Below are positions 16,924-24,089 of a stretch of DNA of 64,000 nt, one piece after another. The stretch is from Cytophagales bacterium (GTDB taxonomy: Bacteria > Bacteroidota > Bacteroidia > Cytophagales > Cyclobacteriaceae): positions 62,001 to 126,000 of the forward strand of contig JANYHI010000063.1 in NCBI GenBank assembly GCA_025359125.1, read 5' to 3'. Each line of letters opens with the position of its first letter. Position 1 is the stretch's first letter. The notes under the pieces are model-generated. The model searched no databases and was not told where the DNA came from. It saw only the letters and a program-made list of their open reading frames with translations. The position numbers and the translations under genes are program-made.

Positions 16924-17343
16924 ATGTCTAGCCAAGTTTTAGAAGATTTCAAGATACCTCTAAAGATTAAACTCTCTGCACTTTGGACTTCGGTAACGCT
17001 CTGTTATTTATATGGCGACTATTTTGAGTTGTACCTGCCTAAAAAAGTAGCAGGAATAATAAGTGGAGAAAGCATATTAAATAGCCCCATGAAGTTATTT
17101 GCCGCTTCGGTATTGTTGGCGATTCCTGCCGTGATGGTTTTTTTGGCTATTTTGACTAAGCCATCTATCAATCGCTGGTTGAATATTATTTTAGGTATAT
17201 TTTTTACTGCTATTATGGTTTTAATCGCACTCGCCTCTATGACTTACTGGCGAACCTTCTATGTTTTTTTTGCAATACTCGAGGCAGGGATTACCTCGTT
17301 AATTGTTGGGTACGCTTGGCGGTGGCCCAAAGAGAACAGATAG
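16924..17343 (+). CDS. DUF6326-like membrane protein
   Basis: The 139-residue product has four hydrophobic helices. IKLSALWTSVTLCYLYGDYF near the N-terminus is the pattern of the DUF6326 family (four-helix membrane proteins of unknown function). It starts 9 bases after the DUF4386 gene and converges with the WD40 gene on its right. Confidence 0.75.
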   Translation: MSSQVLEDFKIPLKIKLSALWTSVTLCYLYGDYFELYLPKKVAGIISGESILNSPMKLFAASVLLAIPAVMVFLAILTKPSINRWLNIILGIFFTAIMVLIALASMTYWRTFYVFFAILEAGITSLIVGYAWRWPKENR

Positions 17344-17348
17344 CCGCA

Positions 17349-18260
17349 TTAAAACTTCACATCCCACACCGAAATACTTCTGTCATCGCTGGCGCTAAGT
17401 AGTTGGTTGTAGTGAGTAGTCCACAATAATTTATTTACCGAAGTGCTATGGCCTGCGTGCCGTGCTTTATCAATTACTTTTAATAACTTCATTTCGTTAG
17501 TGTTCCACACTTTTACAGATTTATCCATGCTTGCCGTTGCGAAATTTCTTGCGTCAGGGCTAAATGCAATATGATTGATTGCATACAAGTGTGCTGCTAT
17601 TTCTTCTACTTGCTGGTAGTCAGCAGATGCATCCCATACTTTTAGTTTTGCATCGCGCGAACCAGAAATTAAAAAATGAGTGTCTGGAATATATTGTAAG
17701 GTGAATACGGAATTGGCATGAGCCTTCCATTCTTTAATCAATCTGTAATCATCCAATGCAAAAACCCGAATATAAAAATCACTATACCCAATAGCTACCA
17801 CGCCAAGTTGAGTACTGATAGCAATGGCTCTGGCACTTTTTTCTGTTGCCAAAATTTTCTTTTTAATGATCCATCTATCCCGATCTACAACAACTAGAGA
17901 ACCTTCGCCTGTAGCAATCAGCAAATCATTTTCATATTGCTGAATATCAAAAATAAAGGAAGAGGTAATTTTTAAAGAGGCTAATTCTTTCTTATTTCTC
18001 CAATCTAGCAAATGAATGCCTTCGTAGTTTTGCCCTACGATTAGTAGATTTTCTTTCTTATCGTAATAAAGAGAATAAACTGAGTTGGGCAATTTTGCGA
18101 TTAACTCTCCTTCTTCCGGTTTTTCCAAATACCAGCTCACCACCATGCCATCGCCTGCCGCAGAAAAAATGGCTTGTGGTTCAGCACCTGCCGTTACTGC
18201 ATAAACACAATCGCGATGACCGATTAGTGTTTGAACTTTCGTAACTTGTGTAGCTGACAT
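17349..18260 (-). CDS. WD40-repeat protein
   Basis: ATG 18260 is preferred over the TTG at 18278. The 303-residue protein is a single seven-blade-type WD40 propeller without signal peptide. LIGHRDCVYAVTAG opens it and repeats end in WYLEK, VWDAS, VWNTN and SVWDVKF, with GSRDAKLKVWD and ASMDKSVKVWN as the clearest blades. Such cytoplasmic propellers are protein-interaction scaffolds; the partner is unknown. It converges on the DUF6326 gene and diverges from the phosphopantetheinyl transferase. Confidence 0.88.
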   Translation of the reverse strand: MSATQVTKVQTLIGHRDCVYAVTAGAEPQAIFSAAGDGMVVSWYLEKPEEGELIAKLPNSVYSLYYDKKENLLIVGQNYEGIHLLDWRNKKELASLKITSSFIFDIQQYENDLLIATGEGSLVVVDRDRWIIKKKILATEKSARAIAISTQLGVVAIGYSDFYIRVFALDDYRLIKEWKAHANSVFTLQYIPDTHFLISGSRDAKLKVWDASADYQQVEEIAAHLYAINHIAFSPDARNFATASMDKSVKVWNTNEMKLLKVIDKARHAGHSTSVNKLLWTTHYNQLLSASDDRSISVWDVKF

Positions 18261-18348
18261 TTTTTTAATAGCGTACAAAAATGAAGATAAACCAATTAGG
18301 CATTCGAAATATTTTTAACAAAATTGAATCATAAAATATTACCAACCA

Positions 18349-18981
18349 ATGCCTCTCTTCAAAATAGACTCGATAGGAAATGAAAGTGCTGTGGGCATTT
18401 GGCACATTCAAGAAACGGAGGAAGCCTTGGCATATGATGCATTTGAACAATGTCCGGAAGAATTAGTGAGTCAGCAAAAACGATTAGAGTGGCTAGCAGG
18501 CAGAGTGCTTATTAGAAAGTTAGTGGAAACTTATCACCTGCCATACGTAGGAATTTTGAAAGATGAGTTTGGCAAACCTTATCTTCGAGAATTAAGTCAT
18601 CATATTTCGCTTTCCCATTCTTATCCTTTTGTTGCAGCGCAAATTGATTCAAACCAATCGGTTGGAATAGATTTAGAGCAACCGAAAAAAAAATTATTAA
18701 CGATTGCATCCCGGGTACTTTCTCCAGAAGAGTTAGAAAATGCTGGTACTGATATTGTAAAGCATTGCGTGTATTGGTGCGCCAAAGAAACGATGTATAA
18801 AATGTATGGTAAACGAGGGCTTCACTTTTCCAATCAATTAAATATTGAACCGTTCTCTCTGTCAGAAAATGGATCACTAAAAGGCATCATTACTGCCAAC
18901 AACCAAAAACAAAATATAAATTTGAAGTATACAATTGAGAAGGATTTTGTTCTGGTTTACACTCAACCAATTTTAAAATGA
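18349..18981 (+). CDS. 4'-phosphopantetheinyl transferase superfamily protein
   Basis: The 210-residue protein has the Sfp-type signature: SVGIDLEQ (Mg-binding Asp) near residue 105 and YWCAKETMYKMYGKRG near residue 143 (W..KE..K). The enzyme moves 4'-phosphopantetheine from CoA to a Ser of acyl- or peptidyl-carrier proteins. An N-terminal RLEWLAGRVLIRKL segment matches the family. Its stop overlaps the start of the next gene by 4 bases (ATGA). The carrier-protein target is not in the window. Confidence 0.9.
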   Translation: MPLFKIDSIGNESAVGIWHIQETEEALAYDAFEQCPEELVSQQKRLEWLAGRVLIRKLVETYHLPYVGILKDEFGKPYLRELSHHISLSHSYPFVAAQIDSNQSVGIDLEQPKKKLLTIASRVLSPEELENAGTDIVKHCVYWCAKETMYKMYGKRGLHFSNQLNIEPFSLSENGSLKGIITANNQKQNINLKYTIEKDFVLVYTQPILK

Positions 18982-19532
18982 AAAATTTACTTTTTGTTTT
19001 CCTGCTTACTGGTATTTCAGTACAAGCACAATCCATAACTAACTTCACACTTCCTAATGCCAATAATGGAGAATCAGTTTCATTGAATAAATATTCTGGC
19101 TCATTGGCTGTGGTTGTATTTTTTACCTCCAACGAGTGCCCTTACGATAATTATTATAAAACCAGAATCAAACAATTGATTGACTTGTACCCGAAGGTTC
19201 AGTTCTTGCTAATCAATTCAAATGATGATCCACAAGAGTCAATAGAAAAAATGGTGATCCATTTTACGGATTTAAACATTCCTTACCTCGCGGATAAAGA
19301 TCAAGAGGTGATGGAATTATTTGGAGCGAAGAAAACGCCCGAAGCTTTCTTACTAAAACCAACTGGAGGTAAATTCGTCCTTCTTTACAGTGGTGCCATT
19401 GACGACAATCCGCAAGTGGCAACTGATACAAAGCAAAATTATCTTAAAGAGGCTATCGAAAAAGTTATGGATGGGCAATCAATTGGTGTAATTAATAATA
19501 GGGCGATCGGGTGTACCATCCGGAAAAAATAA
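18978..19532 (+). CDS. Exported thioredoxin-like (redoxin) protein
   Basis: The 184-residue protein has a signal peptide (MKNLLFVFLLTGISVQAQ) and an AhpC/TlpA-like thioredoxin fold: ITNFTLPNANNGESVSLNKY, VVVFFTSNECPYD, and a cis-Pro region KKTPEAFLL. The redox site is ECPYD with one Cys (residue 54) where thioredoxins have CxxC; a second Cys lies near the C-terminus (AIGCTIRKK). It may act as a one-Cys periplasmic peroxidase or thiol protein. It is translationally coupled to the phosphopantetheinyl transferase gene, with no obvious functional link. Confidence 0.8.
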   Translation: MKNLLFVFLLTGISVQAQSITNFTLPNANNGESVSLNKYSGSLAVVVFFTSNECPYDNYYKTRIKQLIDLYPKVQFLLINSNDDPQESIEKMVIHFTDLNIPYLADKDQEVMELFGAKKTPEAFLLKPTGGKFVLLYSGAIDDNPQVATDTKQNYLKEAIEKVMDGQSIGVINNRAIGCTIRKK

Positions 19533-19537
19533 TCACA

Positions 19538-20389
19538 TTAAACTCCTAAGTCTCCCCCGTCAGAAATCTCGATCAGTAAGAGTTTGATCTCCTCTGCCTT
19601 TGCATGCTCACCAATCTTTTCGAACGACATTACTAAGTTTCGCAGCGTGCGTCTAATGATCTCTATACTAGAACATGGCTCGTAGAAAGAAGCCTGAGGA
19701 ACAAGGTGTAACTCATTAATATAGTTTTCAATATCTTGTTTTGAAAAAATTAACCCGCGATTAAAAGCATTGATGTAAAATTGATGATTGTCGTCTTTGT
19801 ATGTAAGAATAAACAGGTTTGGTAAATTCACTCCACTTACGGGCAATTTTAATTTCTGTGCCACCAACATATAAATCACACAAAGTGTAATGGGGTTTCC
19901 TTTGTGTGATTCCAGCACAATGTTGATCATTGAATTACCCGGTGAATGAAAATTTTTTGTATTGGCTCCAAACTTAAGTTTATTAAACAAAACACTATTA
20001 ATCACTTTCACCTGATCGAACGGATAAAGATCTGGCCGAAACTCCAGCCATGTGTCATAATAAATTTGCTCTAAATCTTGCTTGAGTTTTTCTAACTCAA
20101 TTTCTGGATATTGATAAGTGGCTACGATCCACATTCCAGTAAGCAAATCCTGATCTTTAGAATTAAACCAGTCTTTCAATCGATCTTTTAACAACTCGTA
20201 TTGCAGTGTATGAATGAGTTCTTCTATTCTGCCTTGTACAGCAGGATTTAGATTGCTTTCCCACTCGTGTTCTAAAAAAGGAATGGCTTCTTTGCCAAGC
20301 GACAATATTTTCTCTTCGACATGAGAACTGATTTGTTTGTCCTCATCATCCAATAACGAAACCAATGCTTTTAATTCGCTTTCTTGCAT
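19538..20389 (-). CDS. SirB1 / transglutaminase-like family protein
   Basis: The 283-residue cytoplasmic protein has the SirB1-type core. SPGNSMINIVLESHKGNPIT, then LCVIYMLVAQKLKLPVSGVN, is the usual 'N.vL..r.GnPi.L...y..va.rlglpv.gV..PghF' pattern, here with PNLFILTY and FYINAFNRG (the catalytic-type segment). An N-terminal HEAT-like helical part precedes it. The family is transglutaminase-like, of unknown physiological role. It converges on the thioredoxin gene with a 5-base gap. Confidence 0.82.
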   Translation of the reverse strand: MQESELKALVSLLDDEDKQISSHVEEKILSLGKEAIPFLEHEWESNLNPAVQGRIEELIHTLQYELLKDRLKDWFNSKDQDLLTGMWIVATYQYPEIELEKLKQDLEQIYYDTWLEFRPDLYPFDQVKVINSVLFNKLKFGANTKNFHSPGNSMINIVLESHKGNPITLCVIYMLVAQKLKLPVSGVNLPNLFILTYKDDNHQFYINAFNRGLIFSKQDIENYINELHLVPQASFYEPCSSIEIIRRTLRNLVMSFEKIGEHAKAEEIKLLLIEISDGGDLGV

Positions 20390-20475
20390 CTACTTTAATT
20401 CGTTCATGTGCCAATTCGGTGATTCGTTACCATATCAATGCAATTCATCATCGAATCAACAAATTGTCAAATTGA

Positions 20476-22110
20476 TTACGTTTGAATCACTCCCACATTA
20501 AACTTTTCAACTGGTGAATGATTGGCCGCCTCGATGCCCATCGAAACTACCTTTCGCGTTTCCAACGGATCAATTACGCCATCTACCCATAAGCGCGAAG
20601 CTGCGTAATACGGACTTAGTTGCTCATTGTATTTATCTGTAATTTCTTTCAGCAATAAATCCTCTTCCTCCTGTGCGATTAGTTTTCCTTGAGCTTTTAA
20701 CGTGCTTACTCGTATCTGCAATAATGTTTTTGCCGCGGCAGCTCCACTCATCACCGCTATCTGTGCCGTAGGCCAAGCGTAAATTAATCTTGGATCATAG
20801 GCTTTGCCACACATGGCATAATTGCCAGCACCATAAGAGTTTCCAATAATGACAGTGAACTTTGGCACAGTAGAATTAGCCATGGCGTTTACCATCTTAG
20901 CGCCATCTTTAATAATGCCTCCGTGCTCAGACTTACTGCCTACCATAAAACCGCTTACGTCTTGTAAAAAAAGAAGTGGCACTTTGCGTTGATTGCAGTT
21001 CATAATAAAGCGAGCAGCTTTGTCGGCAGAGTCAGAATAAATCACGCCACCCATTTGCATCTCGCCCTTTTTATTCTTTACTACTTTACGTTGATTGGCC
21101 ACAATGCCAAGGGCCCATCCATCTATGCGGGCAAAGCCGCATAAAATAGTTTTTCCGTACAGTGCCTTGTATTCATCAAACTCAGAGTCATCCACCAATC
21201 GTTTAATCACTTCCAACATGTCGTAAGGCTTAGATCTATCAGAAGGAATGACCCCATAAATCTCTTCTGATTTTTCTTTAGGAGGTTTGGAAGTAGTACG
21301 ATCAAATCCTGCTTTTTCATTTGCACCTATCTTGTCAAATAAATCGCGGATGTGATCCAAACATGCTTGATCATTAGGAAATTTATTATCTGTTACCCCA
21401 GATATTTCGCAGTGGGTGGTTGCGCCACCCAATGTTTCGTTGTCAATATCTTCACCTATAGCTGCTTTTACCAAATAAGAGCCTGCCAAAAAAATAGAAC
21501 CTGTTTTATCCACAATCATCGCTTCGTCAGACATTATTGGCAGATATGCTCCACCCGCTACACAGCTGCCCATAATGGCGGCAATCTGCACAATGCCCAT
21601 AGAAGACATCTTGGCGTTATTTCTAAACTGCCGCCCGAAATGTTCTTTATCGGGAAAGATTTCATCTTGCATAGGTAGAAAAACACCCGCACTATCTACG
21701 AGATAAATAATCGGCAATCTGTTTTCCATTGCCACCTCTTGCGCGCGAAGATTTTTTTTAGCCGTGATGGGGAACCATGCGCCAGCTTTAACAGTAGCAT
21801 CGTTGGCAACAATTACGCATTGTCTACCCTTTACAAATCCAATTCCTGTAATTACTCCGCCCGAAGGACAACCGCCCTGATCTTTGTACATTCCCTCGCC
21901 CACAAACAAACCAATCTCTAAAAAAGAAGAATCTTTGTCGGTAAGGTATTCGATGCGTTCGCGGGCAGTTAATTTTCCTTTTTGATGTTGATCTTCTATT
22001 TTCTTTTCGCCACCGCCCAGCATTGTTTTCTTGGCTTTCGATTTCAGTTGAAAGCAAAGTTGTTTTAGCTGATCTTCATTTTTATTAAATTCTAAATTCA
22101 TTTCGCTCAC
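20476..22110 (-). CDS. Acyl-CoA carboxylase carboxyltransferase (methylcrotonyl-CoA type)
   Basis: The 544-residue protein is the beta (carboxyltransferase) subunit of a biotin-dependent carboxylase. GKLTARERIEYLTDKDSSF opens the first crotonase-like domain; GSCVAGGAYLP and GNSYGAGNYAMCGKAY are the two oxyanion/CoA-binding loops. The sequence DSAGVFLPMQDEIFPDKEHF and the C-terminal GVIDPLETRKVVSMGIEAAN are characteristic of methylcrotonyl-CoA carboxylase, which acts in leucine breakdown. The biotin-carrying alpha subunit is not in the window. Its start overlaps the MlaD gene stop by 4 bases. A methylglutaconyl-type hydratase lies at 50,789. Confidence 0.9.
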   Translation of the reverse strand: MSEMNLEFNKNEDQLKQLCFQLKSKAKKTMLGGGEKKIEDQHQKGKLTARERIEYLTDKDSSFLEIGLFVGEGMYKDQGGCPSGGVITGIGFVKGRQCVIVANDATVKAGAWFPITAKKNLRAQEVAMENRLPIIYLVDSAGVFLPMQDEIFPDKEHFGRQFRNNAKMSSMGIVQIAAIMGSCVAGGAYLPIMSDEAMIVDKTGSIFLAGSYLVKAAIGEDIDNETLGGATTHCEISGVTDNKFPNDQACLDHIRDLFDKIGANEKAGFDRTTSKPPKEKSEEIYGVIPSDRSKPYDMLEVIKRLVDDSEFDEYKALYGKTILCGFARIDGWALGIVANQRKVVKNKKGEMQMGGVIYSDSADKAARFIMNCNQRKVPLLFLQDVSGFMVGSKSEHGGIIKDGAKMVNAMANSTVPKFTVIIGNSYGAGNYAMCGKAYDPRLIYAWPTAQIAVMSGAAAAKTLLQIRVSTLKAQGKLIAQEEEDLLLKEITDKYNEQLSPYYAASRLWVDGVIDPLETRKVVSMGIEAANHSPVEKFNVGVIQT

Positions 22111-23096
22111 GGTTTTTTAGCAGGTACTTTAGCTGCTACCTGTTTCTTCAATTCTTCTTCTTTCCGTTTGTCGCGTTCAATTTTTGCTTTGCTTTTACCT
22201 AGAGGGCCTAAAAAATGCTTCGGATTATTATTGAAGTGAACGGCCAAGCTATCTAAGTCTTTCACCAACCTATTTAAATTTACATACAAAGTATCTTCCG
22301 TTAATAGCTTACTCACGGTATTGTCTCCTTTATTTAATCGCGCAAGTGTTTGATTAAGATTTGAAATGGTTTGCTGCATTTTAACAAGTGTCTGATTCAA
22401 CTTTAACATCTTCAACGAATCAGAAATAATTTTAAAATTTTGAATCGTAGGACGCAGATCATGAAGCGTGCCATTCAAATTATCTGCCACGCCTTTAAAG
22501 GTGCCAGATAAATCTTCGATTTTTCCATTGGCAGTTATCAATGTTTTATTCAATAGTTCAGGGGTAGTTTCAAGCTTAGTAAAAATAATCTCAAGGTGCT
22601 GTGAGTTTTTAGAAAGGTTATCAATAATAGTATTGAATTTACGCAGTGTTGTTTGCAAATCGGTGGCTACCGGTGTGGCTGTTTCAGATAACACATCAAA
22701 CATTCCTTTGGCTACTTCTGCACGCAATGTATCGCCAGGGTTCAAACTTTTTTTAGAAGGTAAAATCGAAAGTAAAACAGATTTACCTCCAAGCAACTCG
22801 CTGTTTAATATGGCTTTGGTAGAATCGGTTAAAATAATATCAGATTCAATTTCCATTTCTACCAAAACGTGATTATTTCTTTTTTGTAATATGCTGATCC
22901 TACTCACTCTACCTACCGGATAGCCGTTTACCAACACCGGGTTAGAAATAGCCAGTTGATCGATGTTATCATAGATCGCATAATATTTATTGGTGGTAGA
23001 AAGGAAATCAATACCCTTTAAATAGTTAAAGCCAAAGTAAAGCATAGCAATGGCTATCGTTACTACCAATCCAACCTTAAATTCTTTTGTCTTCAC
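22107..23096 (-). CDS. MlaD/MCE-domain protein
   Basis: A GTG at 23096 starts a 329-residue protein with one N-terminal transmembrane helix (VGLVVTIAIAMLYFGFNYL) and an MCE domain (about residues 35-115, with YDNIDQLAISNPVLVNGYPV). A long helical region follows, and then a Lys-rich tail. MCE proteins form periplasmic lipid-transport channels with an MlaE/MlaF ABC transporter. The upstream amidase and divergent LptD gene make an envelope-biogenesis neighbourhood. The downstream carboxylase overlaps by 4 bases and may share the transcript. Confidence 0.9.
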   Translation of the reverse strand: MKTKEFKVGLVVTIAIAMLYFGFNYLKGIDFLSTTNKYYAIYDNIDQLAISNPVLVNGYPVGRVSRISILQKRNNHVLVEMEIESDIILTDSTKAILNSELLGGKSVLLSILPSKKSLNPGDTLRAEVAKGMFDVLSETATPVATDLQTTLRKFNTIIDNLSKNSQHLEIIFTKLETTPELLNKTLITANGKIEDLSGTFKGVADNLNGTLHDLRPTIQNFKIISDSLKMLKLNQTLVKMQQTISNLNQTLARLNKGDNTVSKLLTEDTLYVNLNRLVKDLDSLAVHFNNNPKHFLGPLGKSKAKIERDKRKEEELKKQVAAKVPAKKP

Positions 23097-23100
23097 ATTA

Positions 23101-23883
23101 TTAATTTATTGATTCTATTTCGGCTTTATAATCTTTGAAAGCTCTGTAAATGCCTGAAGCTATTGAATCCTGTCCTTCACTTGAAGCTAAATAAGTTTCT
23201 TCTTTCCCTTGCGATAAAAATCCCGTTTCAATTAACACGCTCGGCATAGAGGTTTGCCACAACACTAAAAATCCGGCCTGCTTTACTCCTCTGCTAAACC
23301 TGCCTACCTTTTGTTTAAACTGCTGTTCTACCTTTTGTGCAAACTTTAAGCTACTCTCGTGGTAGGCACTTTGGCTCAAGGTAAATAAAATGTATGATTC
23401 CGGGCTCTTCGGGTCAAACCCTTCATAACGTTCTTGATAGTTTTCGTCCATTAAAATAACCTCGTTCTCTCTTTTGGCCACTTCAAAATTACCTTTGTCT
23501 TTGTGCAAGCCCATCACATACGTTTCGGTTCCGTAAGCAGGAGCACCCGGCAACGAATTCGCATGAATGCAAATAAATAGCTGTGCCTTATTCTTATTTG
23601 CTAAGGCCGCACGCTCGTCTAACGAAACATAGCGATCATCTTTGCGGGTATAAATTACTTTTACAGACGGAAAGTTTTTTTCTATGTAAGCCCCTAACTT
23701 GAGCGAAATTTTTAAGGCAATATCTTTTTCTTTTGTTTTTTTGCCAGATGTCCCAGGGTCTTTTCCACCGTGGCCGGGGTCTATAACAATGGTTTCTAAC
23801 TTAAATCCAGATGGTCTGTTAAGGGCAGATAAGTTTAGCAGGGTTATTGCTAACAGTAGAAGCTTAATTTGGATATTACCCAC
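23101..23883 (-). CDS. N-acetylmuramoyl-L-alanine amidase (Amidase_3)
   Basis: GTG 23883 yields a signal peptide (NIQIKLLLLAITLLNLSAL); the longer frame uses TTG 23913. The catalytic domain has IVIDPGHGGKDPGTSG (zinc His), a Glu in the loop after SLDERAALAN, FICIHANSLP (second His) and PSVLIETGFLSQGKEE (catalytic Glu). It cleaves the amide between MurNAc and the stem peptide during cell separation. About 260 residues, a single-domain enzyme. The mlaD-like gene follows after 4 bases. Confidence 0.93.
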   Translation of the reverse strand: MGNIQIKLLLLAITLLNLSALNRPSGFKLETIVIDPGHGGKDPGTSGKKTKEKDIALKISLKLGAYIEKNFPSVKVIYTRKDDRYVSLDERAALANKNKAQLFICIHANSLPGAPAYGTETYVMGLHKDKGNFEVAKRENEVILMDENYQERYEGFDPKSPESYILFTLSQSAYHESSLKFAQKVEQQFKQKVGRFSRGVKQAGFLVLWQTSMPSVLIETGFLSQGKEETYLASSEGQDSIASGIYRAFKDYKAEIESIN

Positions 23884-23997
23884 GGGTTGTAAGGAGGTCT
23901 GGCGTAATTGCAATAAGTTTGTGTAAAGTTGTGAATTTTTCAGTAAAAGCTAAACTACTTAGAATCAAAGAGTGTGCCTCACCCTGGCTCATATCTT

Positions 23998-24082
23998 TTG
24001 GCGGCCAAGCGGGCTATCCGTTACAAGTCCGTCATCGCGCTAAGGCCGCACACTTCGTGCTTTCCACTACTATCCCTGGCCG
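23998..24082 (+). repeat. Degenerate long repeat, copy A (leader of lptD)
   Basis: TTGGCGGCCAAGCGGGCTAT, then a CCGTTACAAGTCCGTC segment, CGCGCTAAGGCC and CCACTACTATCCCTGGCCG, align piecewise with 42944-43052. Shared cores are CGGGCT, TCC(G/T)C, CGCGCTAAG and ATCCCT. It is GC-richer than its surroundings and contains no gene. It lies between the amidase start and the best lptD start, so it appears to be an intergenic repeat that is read through by an upstream-extended frame. Confidence 0.65.
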
Positions 24083-24089
24083 AAAGTTT

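Noticed and set aside
23919-24089. Coding status of the lptD upstream extension
   Set aside because: TTG start, GC-rich repeat content and a later GTG with a signal peptide argue against translation.
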